The translations under genes and the position numbers were made by a program. The notes under the pieces were generated by a model that saw only the letters and a list, made by a program, of their open reading frames with translations, did no database searches and was not told where the DNA came from. A stretch of 64,000 nucleotides of DNA, from assembly GCF_001654845.1 (NCBI RefSeq), contig NZ_LXES01000024.1, forward strand, positions 1 to 64,000, written 5' to 3'. The DNA is from Enterobacter soli ATCC BAA-2102. GTDB lineage: Bacteria > Pseudomonadota > Gammaproteobacteria > Enterobacterales > Enterobacteriaceae. Numbering within the stretch: the first letter of the stretch is position 1; each line of letters begins with the position of its first letter. Below are positions 10,049-21,226 of this stretch, piece after piece.

Positions 10049-10082
10049 GGATATTTGGGCAGTTCGCCAGTAACGCAGTGAA

Positions 10083-10118
10083 TGTAGGCCGGGTAAGGCG
10101 CAGTCGCCACCCGGCAAA
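10083..10118. repeat. REP-like palindrome after soxR
   Basis: GTAGGCCGGGTAAGGCG followed by CGCCACCCGGCA matches the classic enterobacterial REP/BIME unit, with an internal CCGGGT/ACCCGG stem. It is a different family from the CCCTCTCCCC palindromes. Confidence 0.75.
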
Positions 10119-10139
10119 AACACCGCACCCTATAAAGAA

Positions 10140-10172
10140 CTAAAGCGCCACATAAAGGGCGCTTTAGTTTTT
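10140..10172 (+). terminator. Rho-independent terminator downstream of soxR
   Basis: Perfect 10-bp stem CTAAAGCGCC (10140-10149) / GGCGCTTTAG (10158-10167) followed by TTTTT. Confidence 0.9.
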
Positions 10173-10396
10173 CCCGGTCTTTGTCTTTCACTCTATCCCG
10201 CTGGTTCACGGGAGGGTTTCCCCCGACATCAGCACCCCTCATGTCGAGCAAGTTGGGGAGGTTCCGGATTGTGCTGACACTTTAATTCTATGCAAGGAGC
10301 TGATTTTCGCCAGTGCGGGAGTTCACTTTTTAGCCAAATTATTTTCGCGGTGTTATTCAATTTTCTATAGTTAATCAGTATGAATCACAGGAGAAC
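10173..10396. other. Intergenic region with overlapping inverted repeats
   Basis: No credible gene. Several small inverted repeats overlap: CGACAT/ATGTCG (10224-10229, 10241-10246) and TCAGCAC/GTGCTGA (10229-10235, 10271-10277), plus C- and G-runs around them. They could shape a leader or small RNA, but nothing identifies one. Confidence 0.35.
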
Positions 10397-10399
10397 ATG

Positions 10400-11071
10400 A
10401 TGCTCACCGTACACCATCTTAATCAGTCGCGTTCACAGCGTGTGATTTGGGCGCTGGAAGAACTTTCTTTGCCTTATCAGATAGTTCACTACCAGCGCGA
10501 AAAGAACATGCTGGCACCTGCGGCGCTGCGAAAAGTGCATCCGCTGGGTAAATCCCCGGTGATTGAAGATAACGGACTGATCCTGGCGGAGTCGGGTGCC
10601 ATTCTGGAATATCTCCAGGAAACCTATGACGCAGAGTTTCAGCTTAAGCCGCGGGATCCGGCGCATAAAGTGCAATACCGTTTCTGGCTGCACTACGCAG
10701 AAGGTTCGCTTATGCCGCTGCTGTTGATGAAGCTGGTTTTTGCAAGCCTGGGAAAACCACCTATCCCGTTTGGACTGCGGGCACTGGGGAAGGTGCTGGG
10801 GCAAGGGGTACAAAAGGCCTGGCTCAATCGACAGCTGGAAACCCACGCGCGCTATATCGAATCTTATCTTAGCGAAAACAGCTGGTTTGCCGGTGAGCAC
10901 TTCAGCATGGCTGATATTCAGATGAGTTTTCCGGTTTTTGCGCTGCTTGCGCGAGGTGGCGTTGAAAACCTGCCACATATTCATGCCTGGAAGAAAAGGG
11001 TGGAAATGCGCCCAGGATGGCAACGTACTCTCGAACAAGGCGGGCCGTTCGATATTCCAGGCGAAGGCTGA
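10400..11071 (+). CDS. Glutathione S-transferase family protein
   Basis: Cytosolic GST-like protein of 223 residues. The N-terminal thioredoxin-fold domain runs to about residue 78 (LTVHHLNQSRSQRVIWALEE, with PLGKSPVIEDNG and the glutathione-binding ESGAILEYL), followed by an all-helical C-terminal domain with FSMADIQMSF. The ATG at 10400 has AGGAG six bases upstream; the ATG at 10397 is only three away and is the alternative. Substrate unknown. Its position after soxR may hint at a role in oxidative or electrophile stress, but no shared regulation is shown. Confidence 0.9.
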   Translation: MLTVHHLNQSRSQRVIWALEELSLPYQIVHYQREKNMLAPAALRKVHPLGKSPVIEDNGLILAESGAILEYLQETYDAEFQLKPRDPAHKVQYRFWLHYAEGSLMPLLLMKLVFASLGKPPIPFGLRALGKVLGQGVQKAWLNRQLETHARYIESYLSENSWFAGEHFSMADIQMSFPVFALLARGGVENLPHIHAWKKRVEMRPGWQRTLEQGGPFDIPGEG

Positions 11072-11093
11072 AATGTTACTAAATTGCGCATAG

Positions 11094-11109
11094 ACGATAA
11101 CGTTTGCGC
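11094..11109. promoter_or_regulatory. PurR-like operator 1 upstream of ghxP
   Basis: ACGATAACGTTTGCGC agrees with the PurR consensus ACGCAAACGTTTGCGT at 13 of 16 positions. Confidence 0.55.
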
Positions 11110-11237
11110 ATACTCTGGTTAATTCTTCAGCGTCATAAGCTAATTTTAGCGAAAAACGAGAAAGTTAAGTTGAAAAGGGCGGTGATTAGGCTAGATAATC
11201 GTTTGCCTTAATTTGACCACCCGTTTTGTAAGCGCGG

Positions 11238-11253
11238 AGCTAAACGTTTGCTT
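11238..11253. promoter_or_regulatory. PurR-like operator 2 upstream of ghxP
   Basis: AGCTAAACGTTTGCTT keeps the full central AAACGTTTGC of the PurR consensus (12 of 16 overall). It lies 117 bases before the ghxP start, likely in the promoter. E. coli ghxP (yjcD) is reported as a PurR target. Confidence 0.6.
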
Positions 11254-11369
11254 TTTTTGTGACGCCCCTATTCGTCACAAACGTAGCACAAGGATTTGAC
11301 GTTTTGCTGGCAGTGGAGTCTCCACCACGTTTACGGACTTTCTATAAAAACTCTCAGGGGATGTTTTCT

Positions 11370-12719
11370 ATGTCTACGCCATCTGCGCGTACTGGCGGTT
11401 CACTTGACGCCATGTTTAAAATTTCTGCACGCGGCAGCACCGTGCGCCAGGAAGTCGTTGCCGGTCTGACAACGTTTCTGGCGATGGTTTATTCCGTCAT
11501 CGTTGTGCCGGGGATGCTCGGTAAAGCGGGCTTCCCGCCTGCGGCGGTTTTTGTTGCCACCTGCCTCGTGGCCGGTGTGGGTTCCATCGTGATGGGCCTG
11601 TGGGCGAACCTGCCACTGGCCATCGGCTGCGCTATCTCTCTGACCGCATTTACCGCATTCAGCCTGGTACTGGGTCAGCACATCAGCGTGCCTGTTGCGC
11701 TCGGCGCCGTGTTCCTGATGGGTGTCCTGTTTACGGTTATCTCCGCAACCGGCATTCGTAGCTGGATTTTGCGCAACCTGCCGCAAGGTGTGGCGCACGG
11801 TACCGGTATTGGTATCGGCCTGTTCCTGCTGCTGATCGCGGCTAACGGTGTCGGCCTGGTTATCAAAAACCCACTGGACGGCCTGCCGGTTGCCCTGGGT
11901 CACTTCGCCAGCTTCCCTGTTATCATGTCTCTGATTGGCCTTGCGGTGATTATCGGTCTGGAAAAACTGAAAGTTCCGGGCGGTATCCTGCTGACCATTA
12001 TCGGTGTTTCCGTTGTTGGCCTGATTTTCGATCCGAACGTTCATTTCTCCGGTATCTTCGCCATGCCATCCCTGAGCGATGACAAAGGCAACTCCCTGAT
12101 TGGTAGCCTGGATATCGTTGGTGCGCTGAACCCGGTGATCCTGCCAAGCGTACTGGCGCTGGTGATGACGGCGGTGTTTGATGCCACCGGTACTATCCGT
12201 GCGGTAGCAGGCCAGGCGAATCTGCTGGACAAAGACGGCCAGATTATCGACGGCGGTAAAGCACTGACCACCGACTCCCTGAGCAGCGTTTTCTCAGGCC
12301 TGGTAGGTGCAGCGCCAGCAGCGGTGTACATCGAGTCCGCAGCGGGCACGGCGGCAGGCGGTAAAACCGGCCTGACAGCCATCACCGTTGGCGTGTTGTT
12401 CCTGCTGATCCTGTTCCTCTCCCCGCTTTCTTACCTGGTACCTGCGTATGCAACGGCTCCGGCGCTGATGTATGTCGGCCTGCTGATGCTGAGCAACGTG
12501 GCTAAAATCGATTTCGCAGATTTCGTTGATGCCATGTCAGGCCTGATTACTGCGGTGTTCATCGTGCTGACCTGTAACATCGTTACCGGCATCATGATCG
12601 GTTTCGCATCGCTGGTGATTGGCCGCCTGGTATCCGGTGAGTGGCGTAAGCTGAACATCGGTACTGTGGTCATCGCAATTGCACTGGTCGCGTTCTACGC
12701 CGGTGGCTGGGCGATTTAA
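11370..12719 (+). CDS. ghxP: Guanine/hypoxanthine permease GhxP
   Basis: Proton-coupled purine base importer of the AzgA-like NCS2 family in the inner membrane. The start at 11370 ([18 protein letters not shown]) gives 449 residues, the E. coli length, with AGGGG nine bases upstream; the ATG at 11361 is too close to that RBS and the open frame extends to 11259 without support. About 12-14 transmembrane segments are visible, with the family motifs [16 protein letters not shown] and [13 protein letters not shown]. It is the first gene after gst and is preceded by two PurR-like boxes, consistent with derepression on purine shortage. Confidence 0.96.
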   Translation: MSTPSARTGGSLDAMFKISARGSTVRQEVVAGLTTFLAMVYSVIVVPGMLGKAGFPPAAVFVATCLVAGVGSIVMGLWANLPLAIGCAISLTAFTAFSLVLGQHISVPVALGAVFLMGVLFTVISATGIRSWILRNLPQGVAHGTGIGIGLFLLLIAANGVGLVIKNPLDGLPVALGHFASFPVIMSLIGLAVIIGLEKLKVPGGILLTIIGVSVVGLIFDPNVHFSGIFAMPSLSDDKGNSLIGSLDIVGALNPVILPSVLALVMTAVFDATGTIRAVAGQANLLDKDGQIIDGGKALTTDSLSSVFSGLVGAAPAAVYIESAAGTAAGGKTGLTAITVGVLFLLILFLSPLSYLVPAYATAPALMYVGLLMLSNVAKIDFADFVDAMSGLITAVFIVLTCNIVTGIMIGFASLVIGRLVSGEWRKLNIGTVVIAIALVAFYAGGWAI

Positions 12720-12736
12720 GTTATCGATTTATGCGA

Positions 12737-12765
12737 AAACGGGTGGCTTTGGCCGCCCGTTTTTA
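12737..12765 (+). terminator. Rho-independent terminator of ghxP
   Basis: AAACGGGTGGC (12737-12747) pairs with GCCGCCCGTTT (12752-12762) with one G-T wobble, followed by a T-run. Confidence 0.88.
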
Positions 12766-12868
12766 TTTTCGGAACACACATCGTTGCCAATTGCGTTACT
12801 CTCTGGAAGATAGAATAGAGGCACGACGCCTTCCGTTGTACACAAGAATCATCGCAAACAGGGAACGC

Positions 12869-14515
12869 ATGGAAATCTTCTTCACAATACTCATCATGAC
12901 CCTTGTGGTCTCGCTATCCGGGGTTGTCACTCGCGTACTGCCCTTTCAGTTACCCCTGCCATTAATGCAAATTGCCATCGGCGCGCTGCTGGCATGGCCG
13001 ACTTTTGGTTTACACGTCGAGTTCGACCCGGAGTTGTTCCTCGTACTGTTTATCCCGCCGCTGCTGTTTGCTGATGGCTGGAAAACCCCGACGCGCGAAT
13101 TCCTGGAGCACGGGCGAGAGATCTTCGGCCTGGCGCTGGCGCTGGTGGTAGTAACCGTGGTGGGGATAGGGTTCCTGATTTACTGGGCGGTGCCGGGTAT
13201 CCCGCTGATCCCGGCCTTTGCGCTGGCGGCGGTGCTATCGCCCACCGATGCCGTGGCGCTTTCCGGTATCGTAGGTGAAGGCCGTATTCCGAAGAAAATC
13301 ATGGGCATCTTGCAGGGTGAGGCGCTGATGAACGACGCTTCCGGCCTGGTTGCCCTGAAGTTTGCCGTGGCGGTGGCGATGGGGACGATGGTCTTCACCG
13401 TGGGTGGCGCGACCCTGGAATTCTTTAAGGTGGCGATTGGCGGTATCCTGGCAGGCTTCGTGGTGAGCTGGCTGTATGGCCGTTCACTGGGCTTTCTCAG
13501 CCGCTGGGGCGGTGATGAACCTGCCACGCAGATCGTGCTGCTGTTCCTGCTGCCGTTCGCTTCTTACCTGATTGCTGAACATATTGGCGTGTCGGGCATC
13601 CTCGCGGCAGTTGCGGCAGGGATGACCATCACCCGTGCGGGTGTGATGCGTCGTGCACCGCTGGCGATGCGTCTGCGTGCAAACAGTACCTGGGCGATGC
13701 TGGAGTTCGTGTTTAACGGCATGGTGTTCCTGCTGTTAGGCCTGCAACTGCCGGGCATTCTGGAATCTTCACTGGTGGCGGCAGAAGCCGACCCTAACGT
13801 CGAAACCTGGATGCTGTTCACCGATATCGTGCTTATCTACCTTGCGCTGATGTTGGTTCGTTTTGGCTGGCTGTGGACGATGAAGAAATTCAGCGTGCGC
13901 TTCCTGACCAAAAAACCGATGGAGTTTGGCTCCTGGACCACGCGCGAGCTGCTGATTGCCTCCTTTGCCGGGGTGCGCGGGGCGATCACCCTTGCTGGTG
14001 TGCTTTCCATTCCGCTGCTGCTGCCGACGGGCGATGTCTTCCCGGCCCGTTACGAGCTGGTGTTCCTGGCGGCGGGGGTGATTCTGTTCTCGCTGTTTGT
14101 GGGCGTGGTCATGCTGCCGATCCTGCTCCAGCATATCGACACGGGCGACTCGACTCAGCAACATAAAGAGGAGCGTATTGCCCGCGCAGCAACGGCAGAA
14201 GTGGCGATTGTCGCGATCCAGAAAATGGAAGAACGTCTGGCGTCAGATGCCGAAGAGAACATCGACAATCAGCTGCTGACGGAAGTGAGTTCACGCGTTA
14301 TCGGGAACCTGCGCCGCCGTGCCGACGGGCGAAATGATGTGGAGAGTTCGCTTCAGGAAGAGAACCTGGAGCGCCGCTTCCGCCTGGCGGCGTTGCGTTC
14401 AGAGCGTGCCGAGCTGTATCACCTGCGTGCCACGCGTCAGATAAGTAATGAGACGCTGCAAAAACTGCTGCACGATCTGGATCTGCTGGAAGCGTTGTTG
14501 ATAGAAAATCAGTAG
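12869..14515 (+). CDS. yjcE: Na+/H+ antiporter family protein YjcE
   Basis: CPA1-family cation/proton antiporter. The start at 12869 (MEIFFTILIMTLVVSLSGVV) after AGGGAACGC gives 548 residues and matches E. coli YjcE (549); the frame is open for 46 more codons upstream without support. It has about 12 membrane segments, the conserved SPTDAVALSG and NDASGL motifs of the ion-binding core, a GVRGAITLA segment, and a cytoplasmic helical tail from about residue 430 rich in charged residues. Ion specificity in vivo is not settled. A palindromic element separates it from the convergent lysR gene. Confidence 0.94.
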   Translation: MEIFFTILIMTLVVSLSGVVTRVLPFQLPLPLMQIAIGALLAWPTFGLHVEFDPELFLVLFIPPLLFADGWKTPTREFLEHGREIFGLALALVVVTVVGIGFLIYWAVPGIPLIPAFALAAVLSPTDAVALSGIVGEGRIPKKIMGILQGEALMNDASGLVALKFAVAVAMGTMVFTVGGATLEFFKVAIGGILAGFVVSWLYGRSLGFLSRWGGDEPATQIVLLFLLPFASYLIAEHIGVSGILAAVAAGMTITRAGVMRRAPLAMRLRANSTWAMLEFVFNGMVFLLLGLQLPGILESSLVAAEADPNVETWMLFTDIVLIYLALMLVRFGWLWTMKKFSVRFLTKKPMEFGSWTTRELLIASFAGVRGAITLAGVLSIPLLLPTGDVFPARYELVFLAAGVILFSLFVGVVMLPILLQHIDTGDSTQQHKEERIARAATAEVAIVAIQKMEERLASDAEENIDNQLLTEVSSRVIGNLRRRADGRNDVESSLQEENLERRFRLAALRSERAELYHLRATRQISNETLQKLLHDLDLLEALLIENQ

Positions 14516-14531
14516 TCTGTGCGGGCTGATG

Positions 14532-14572
14532 CCCTCACCCCGGCCCTCTCCCACAGGGAGAGGGGGAAGGGG
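14532..14572. repeat. Palindromic intergenic element, copy 2
   Basis: Tail CCCTCACCCC, then hairpin CCCTCTCCC/GGGAGAGGG. It occupies nearly the whole gap between the convergent yjcE and lysR genes and could serve as a bidirectional mRNA 3' end. Confidence 0.85.
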
Positions 14573-14574
14573 CA

Positions 14575-15462
14575 CTATTCAGACTGGACCCAAAACCCCT
14601 CACAACACTTCAGCCACGCCTGCGCGCTGTGCGACAAATAAACTCCTTCGCGCCAAATCATTCCTAGCTGCCAGTGCAAATCGCTCTCCAGCGGGATCCA
14701 GCGCAGGGTGTTTTTATCCAGCCGCTCGCAGATAGGCTGCGGCAAAATCGCAATCCCCACGCCTGCCTGAACCATGGCCGCCAGAAAGTCCCACTGACCG
14801 CTGCGTACCGCAATGCGCGGTTTCACGTTGTGCTGGTTAAACAGCGCCATCAACTGACGGCTAAGGGCAAAATCTTCGTTGTAGATAAGCAGCGGGTGCT
14901 CGCCCAGCAGTTCGGGTTTTACCGAATCTATCTTCAGCCAGTCGCCGGAGCGTGGCACCAGCACGCATAGCGGATGACTAAAGAGCGGCAGGGTGGCCAG
15001 TCCGCTCTCTTCCTCAACGGGAAGCGCAGTCATCGCCACGTCCAGCTCACCGTTGGTGACGGCCTGCTGCACGGTTAAGCCGCCGAATTCGGAAATTTTC
15101 AGCTCCACGCCAGGGTAGCGCTGGCGGAACAGGCTGATGGGCCCGGCCATCATCATCCCCACCATGGGCGGGATGCCCAGACGAAGCAGCCCTTTGGTCA
15201 GATGGTTAATATCACCAAGCTCCGCTTCTAGCTGGCGAAACTCCGCCAGGATAGCCAGCCCGCGCTCAAACACCACGCGGCCGGTATCGGTCAGCAGCAG
15301 CTTGCGGCCATCGCGAATAAGCAGCGTACAATTCAGTTCATCTTCGAGGTTTTTCAGCATCTTGCTGATGGTAGGTTGGGTGACAAATAACTTCTCCGCT
15401 GCGCGGGTAAAACTCTGCTGGCGAACCACTTCGACAAAATAGCGCAGCGTTCTTATGTCCAT
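14575..15462 (-). CDS. LysR-family regulator, probable cidAB regulator
   Basis: 295-residue LysR-type regulator: winged HTH at about 1-60 (RTLRYFVEVVRQQSFTRAAE, TQPTISKMLKNLE) and a periplasmic-binding-like effector domain from about 90. It is divergent from cidA with 102 bases between starts, the usual layout for a LysR protein controlling its neighbour. Homologues next to CidA/CidB in Gram-positives (CidR) respond to acetate or pyruvate-overflow metabolism; the actP-acs genes on the other side of cidB make that idea attractive, but the effector is inferred only. Confidence 0.88.
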   Translation of the reverse strand: MDIRTLRYFVEVVRQQSFTRAAEKLFVTQPTISKMLKNLEDELNCTLLIRDGRKLLLTDTGRVVFERGLAILAEFRQLEAELGDINHLTKGLLRLGIPPMVGMMMAGPISLFRQRYPGVELKISEFGGLTVQQAVTNGELDVAMTALPVEEESGLATLPLFSHPLCVLVPRSGDWLKIDSVKPELLGEHPLLIYNEDFALSRQLMALFNQHNVKPRIAVRSGQWDFLAAMVQAGVGIAILPQPICERLDKNTLRWIPLESDLHWQLGMIWREGVYLSHSAQAWLKCCEGFWVQSE

Positions 15463-15564
15463 GATTATTCCTCGAAACTATGCATTTGATGATTTTAATT
15501 CATTTCAGTCCATTACGTGCGGTCACTATACTGGCGCTTCATCGCATTTTTGAGGAAATCACCC

Positions 15565-15975
15565 ATGGCCGTGGCGTTAAGTCGTGTTACGCCTGCCGTT
15601 ATGCAACGACTTCAGGTATCGGTTCAGGTACTGCTCTATGCCGCGCTGTTTGTTTTCGCGGAATATCTTGTCAGCTGGTTACACCTGCCTCTGCCTGCCA
15701 ATCTGGTCGGGATGGTGCTGATGCTGACGCTCATTCTTTGCCGCGTTGTTCCCCTCAACTGGGTCCGCGCCGGCGCACGCTGGTTGCTGGCAGAAATGCT
15801 GCTGTTCTTTGTCCCGGCGGTGGTGGCGGTAGTGAACTACGCGCAACTGCTGATGGTCGACGGCTGGCGCATTTTTGCTGTGATCGCCCTGAGCACGCTG
15901 ATGGTGCTGGGCGCAACGGCCTGGGTGGTGGATAAAGTCTATCGCTTTGAAATCAGCAGGCAGAAGCATGACTAA
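15565..15975 (+). CDS. cidA: CidA/LrgA family holin-like membrane protein
   Basis: 136-residue inner membrane protein with four predicted membrane segments and the family signature LPLPANLVGMVLMLTL. The start at 15565 follows TGAGGAAA; an upstream in-frame ATG (15517) adds 16 residues without an RBS. The family is called holin-like; recent work on relatives points to roles in pyruvate or other small-metabolite transport and control of lysis. It overlaps cidB by eight bases (ATGACTAA), showing co-translation. This cluster takes the place of yjcF of E. coli between yjcE and actP. Confidence 0.9.
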   Translation: MAVALSRVTPAVMQRLQVSVQVLLYAALFVFAEYLVSWLHLPLPANLVGMVLMLTLILCRVVPLNWVRAGARWLLAEMLLFFVPAVVAVVNYAQLLMVDGWRIFAVIALSTLMVLGATAWVVDKVYRFEISRQKHD

Positions 15976-16657
15976 CTTTCAGATAAGCGTGCTGTGCCTG
16001 ATTGCCACCCTGGTTATCTACTTTGCCAACAAGCGTCTGTATCGCCGCTTTCACGCCCTGCCGCTGATGCCGCTGGTATTCACGCCGATCCTGCTGGTAC
16101 TGATGCTGGTGTTCGGGCACATCTCCTGGCAGAACTACATCGGTGAATCCCACTGGCTGCTGTGGCTGCTCGGCCCGGCAACTATCGCTTTTGCGGTGCC
16201 GGTGTACGACAACCTGGCGATCATCAAACGCCACTGGATGTCGCTGAGTGCGGGCGTGATTACCGCCACGGTGGTGGCGGTGTGCAGCTCGGTCTGGCTG
16301 GCGCGGTTGTTTACCCTGTCGGATGAAATTCAGCGCAGCCTGGCCGTGCGGTCGGTGACCACGCCGTTTGCACTGGCGGCGGCTAAACCGCTCGGCGGGC
16401 AGCCGGATCTGGTGGCGCTGTTTGTGGTCGTCACCGGAGTCTTCGGTATGGCGGTAGGCGATATGCTGTTTCTGCGCTTGTCTATCCGCGAAGGGATGGC
16501 AAAAGGGGCCGGGTTTGGCGCGGCTTCCCACGGTGCAGGAACCGCACGTTCTTACGAACTGGGTCAGCAGGAGGGCGTGGTGGCAAGCCTGGTGATGATG
16601 CTGTCGGGAGTGGTGATGGTATTGATTGCGCCGCTGGTGGCGTGGGTGATGTTTTAA
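15968..16657 (+). CDS. cidB: CidB/LrgB family membrane protein
   Basis: 229-residue inner membrane protein with six or seven segments and the family motifs SVTTPFALA and FGAASHGAGTARSYELG. The start at 15968 lies inside the end of cidA and matches the usual LrgB N-terminus (MTNFQISVLCLIATLVIYF); the frame opens at 15947. Relatives act together with CidA/LrgA proteins, in some species as a pyruvate transporter. The neighbouring LysR gene is the likely regulator. Confidence 0.9.
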   Translation: MTNFQISVLCLIATLVIYFANKRLYRRFHALPLMPLVFTPILLVLMLVFGHISWQNYIGESHWLLWLLGPATIAFAVPVYDNLAIIKRHWMSLSAGVITATVVAVCSSVWLARLFTLSDEIQRSLAVRSVTTPFALAAAKPLGGQPDLVALFVVVTGVFGMAVGDMLFLRLSIREGMAKGAGFGAASHGAGTARSYELGQQEGVVASLVMMLSGVVMVLIAPLVAWVMF

Positions 16658-16658
16658 A

Positions 16659-16682
16659 CTCCCCGGCCGGATGGCCGGGGAG
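16659..16682. terminator. Convergent hairpin between cidB and actP
   Basis: Perfect 10-bp GC-rich stem CTCCCCGGCC (16659-16668) / GGCCGGGGAG (16673-16682) with loop GGAT, lying in the 35-base gap of the two convergent genes. There is no strong T-run on either side, so it may be a weak terminator or a 3'-end stabiliser. Confidence 0.7.
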
Positions 16683-16692
16683 GAAGAGCAGG

Positions 16693-18653
<1,961 letters not shown>

Positions 18654-18664
18654 CACAGAGTCTC

Positions 18665-18785
18665 CAGAGGTTCCCCTTCGTCTTTCGCGCCGCAGGTGCG
18701 TTGGCCGCACTCGACCACCCCAGTCACATAGTGAACTATGCTCCTGGGGATGTTCTCGCTTGCCGCCTTCCTGCAACGCGAAATC
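18665..18785. repeat. Second repeat type in acs-yjcH gap, with long hairpin
   Basis: Contains an interrupted hairpin: CCCCAG (18718-18723) with CTGGGG (18744-18749) outside and CATAGT (18727-18732) with ACTATG (18735-18740) inside. Flanking text (CGCCGCAGGTGCGTTGGC, GCTTGCCGCCTTCCTGCAAC) resembles a dispersed repeat known from several enterobacterial genomes. It sits in the leader of yjcH after acs. Confidence 0.6.
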
Positions 18786-18808
18786 CTTTGGGGAGGGTTG
18801 TTTTTATT

Positions 18809-18844
18809 CCCTCTCCCCTATGGGGAGAGGGGTAGGGTGAGGGG
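18809..18844. repeat. Palindromic intergenic element, copy 3
   Basis: CCCTCTCCCC-TAT-GGGGAGAGGG hairpin and GTAGGGTGAGGGG tail, ending one base before the acs stop codon, inside the acs-yjcH-actP transcript. Confidence 0.88.
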
Positions 18845-20803
18845 TTACGATGGCATTGCGATGGCCTGCTTCTCTTCGAGCAGTTTTTCCACCACACCTG
18901 GATCGGCGAGCGTTGAAGTATCACCGAGGTTACTGGTGTCACCGGCCGCAATTTTGCGCAGAATACGGCGCATAATTTTGCCGGAGCGGGTTTTCGGCAG
19001 GGAGTCCGTCCAGTGCAGAACATCCGGTGTGGCAAGCGGGCCAATCTCTTTACGTACCCAGTTGCGCACCTCGGCATACAGCTCTGGCGACGGCTCTTCA
19101 CCGTGGTTCAGCGTAACGTATGCGTAAATCGCCTGGCCCTTAATGTTATGCGGGATACCCACCACGGCGGCTTCGGCAATCTTCGGATGCGACACCAGTG
19201 CAGATTCAATCTCCGCCGTACCCAGACGGTGGCCGGAAACGTTCAGCACATCGTCCACACGTCCGGTTATCCAGTAGTAACCGTCTTCATCACGACGCGC
19301 GCCGTCGCCGCTGAAGTACATGTTTTTAAAGGTGGAGAAGTAGGTCTGCTCGAAGCGCTCGTGATCGCCGAACAGGGTACGCGCCTGGCCAGGCCAGGAG
19401 TCGGTGATGACCAGGTTACCTTCGGTTGCCCCTTCAAGCGGATGGCCTTCGTTATCCACCAGTGCAGGTTGTACGCCGAAGAATGGGTTGGTTGCAGAAC
19501 CCGCTTTCAGCTGGGTCGCACCCGGCATCGGGGTGATCATGAAGCCGCCCGTTTCGGTCTGCCACCAGGTGTCCATCACCGGGCATTTCTCGTTACCGAT
19601 TTTCTTCCAGTACCACTCCCAGGCTTCCGGGTTGATAGGCTCGCCCACGGAACCGAGAATGCGCAGGGAAGAGCGGTCAGTGCCTTCGATGGCTTTGTCG
19701 CCTTCCGCCATCAGCGCGCGGATCGCCGTTGGCGCGGTATAGAGAATGTTGACCTTGTGTTTGTCGACCACCTGGCACATACGCGCCGGGGTCGGCCAGT
19801 TCGGTACGCCTTCAAACATCAGGGTGGTCGCGCCGCAGGCCAGCGGGCCGTAAAGCAGGTAGCTGTGCCCGGTGACCCAACCCACATCGGCGGTACACCA
19901 GTAGATGTCACCCGGGTGGTAGTCGAACACATATTTGAAGGTGGTTGCCGCATAAACCAGATAGCCGCCAGTGGTATGCAATACGCCTTTTGGTTTGCCG
20001 GTAGAGCCAGAGGTATAAAGGATAAACAGCGGGTCTTCCGCGTTCATCTCTTCTGGCTGGTGCTGGTCGCTTGCGTTTTCAATCAGATCGCTCCACCACA
20101 GGTCGCGACCCTCTTTCCAGTCGATCTTGCCGCCGGTACGCTTGAGCACCACAACGTTGCTGACGCTTTTCACGTTCGGGTTTTTCAGCGCTTCGTCGAC
20201 GTTTTTCTTCAGCGGAATACCGCGACCGGCGCGCACGCCTTCATCGGCGGTGATCACCAGTTTAGAATTTGAATCGACAATACGACCGGCAACCGCTTCT
20301 GGCGAGAAGCCGCCGAAGATGACGGAGTGAATGGCGCCGATGCGCGCGCACGCCAGCATGGCCACCGCCGCTTCCGGTACCATTGGCATATAAATCGCCA
20401 CGACGTCGCCTTTTTTAATGCCCTGCTCCAGCAGCACTTTGGCAAAGCGGCACACGTCACGGTGCAACTCTTTATAGGTAATGTGTTTGCTCTGAGAAGC
20501 GTCGTCGCCTTCCCAGATGATAGCCGTCTCGTTCCCACGTTCGGCAAGATGGCGATCCAGACAGTTCGCCGCCAGGTTCAGTGTGCCATCTTCATACCAT
20601 TTAATGGAGACGTTACCTGGCGCAAAGGAGGTGTTTTTCACCTTCTGATAAGGTTTGATCCAGTCAAGAATATGACCCTGTTCACCCCAGAAGATATCCG
20701 GGCTGGAGACGGATTGCTGATACTTCTCGTGGTACTGCTCCGGGTTGATCAGGCAACGGTCCGCAATATTTGCGGGAATGTCGTGTTTATGGATTTGGCT
20801 CAT
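18845..20803 (-). CDS. acs: Acetyl-CoA synthetase
   Basis: AMP-forming ligase that converts acetate, ATP and CoA to acetyl-CoA through acetyl-AMP; the high-affinity acetate scavenging route. 652 residues, identical in length to E. coli. ANL-superfamily motifs are present: P-loop [41 protein letters not shown], and the C-terminal acetylation motif [11 protein letters not shown] with the regulatory lysine near 609. RBS AAGGAG precedes the start. First gene of acs-yjcH-actP. Confidence 0.99.
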   Translation of the reverse strand: MSQIHKHDIPANIADRCLINPEQYHEKYQQSVSSPDIFWGEQGHILDWIKPYQKVKNTSFAPGNVSIKWYEDGTLNLAANCLDRHLAERGNETAIIWEGDDASQSKHITYKELHRDVCRFAKVLLEQGIKKGDVVAIYMPMVPEAAVAMLACARIGAIHSVIFGGFSPEAVAGRIVDSNSKLVITADEGVRAGRGIPLKKNVDEALKNPNVKSVSNVVVLKRTGGKIDWKEGRDLWWSDLIENASDQHQPEEMNAEDPLFILYTSGSTGKPKGVLHTTGGYLVYAATTFKYVFDYHPGDIYWCTADVGWVTGHSYLLYGPLACGATTLMFEGVPNWPTPARMCQVVDKHKVNILYTAPTAIRALMAEGDKAIEGTDRSSLRILGSVGEPINPEAWEWYWKKIGNEKCPVMDTWWQTETGGFMITPMPGATQLKAGSATNPFFGVQPALVDNEGHPLEGATEGNLVITDSWPGQARTLFGDHERFEQTYFSTFKNMYFSGDGARRDEDGYYWITGRVDDVLNVSGHRLGTAEIESALVSHPKIAEAAVVGIPHNIKGQAIYAYVTLNHGEEPSPELYAEVRNWVRKEIGPLATPDVLHWTDSLPKTRSGKIMRRILRKIAAGDTSNLGDTSTLADPGVVEKLLEEKQAIAMPS

Positions 20804-21226
20804 GGCTTTTTTTCTCCTTGTAAGATGTTAATAATATGTCGCAAAAACGTTAATTGTAGGGGCTTTACAAGCTTTGTTTATTATTTGGGCGGCAGATCAC
20901 GCATTGTTTGAATAGTGTGAAAAATGAGCGAATGAAACTTTGAAGGGAAATAATTTAGTTGAAGGATTATTTACATTTGTGCGGAAAAAAGCGTTTTTAT
21001 AACAAAAGGTTATTTATAAGAATTATTACAAATTAGCGTCATAGCACCTTTTTGTAGTGAAAAGCCTCGTTCTTTAAGGCTTGCGCAGGATGCCGTACAA
21101 ATGATACTCATACGCCGCGTTAAAAAATCCCATAAACCAACGCAACACAATTCATACCCTTTCAGTATGTTTCCATATTCATGCAGTTTTGGTGAACTGG
21201 ATGCTTCATTGAGGAAGTCTGTTTCT
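20804..21226. other. Divergent control region between acs and gltP
   Basis: 423 AT-rich bases with no gene. On the minus strand GCGTGATC near 20896-20903 resembles half of a CRP site at about the distance of the E. coli acs activator sites; no complete CRP palindrome was found. In E. coli the nrfABCDEFG operon lies between these two genes and is absent here. Confidence 0.4.

Noticed and set aside
10049..10250. RyjA small RNA near the soxR 3' end
   Set aside because: E. coli has this RNA near here, but I could not match its sequence, so no RNA gene is called.
19013..20272. 419-codon plus-strand frame opposite acs
   Set aside because: Antisense to the conserved acs gene; the codon pattern follows acs and the product resembles no family known to me.
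20880..20930. CRP sites upstream of acs
   Set aside because: Only half-sites were visible; no complete palindrome, so not listed as a separate site.
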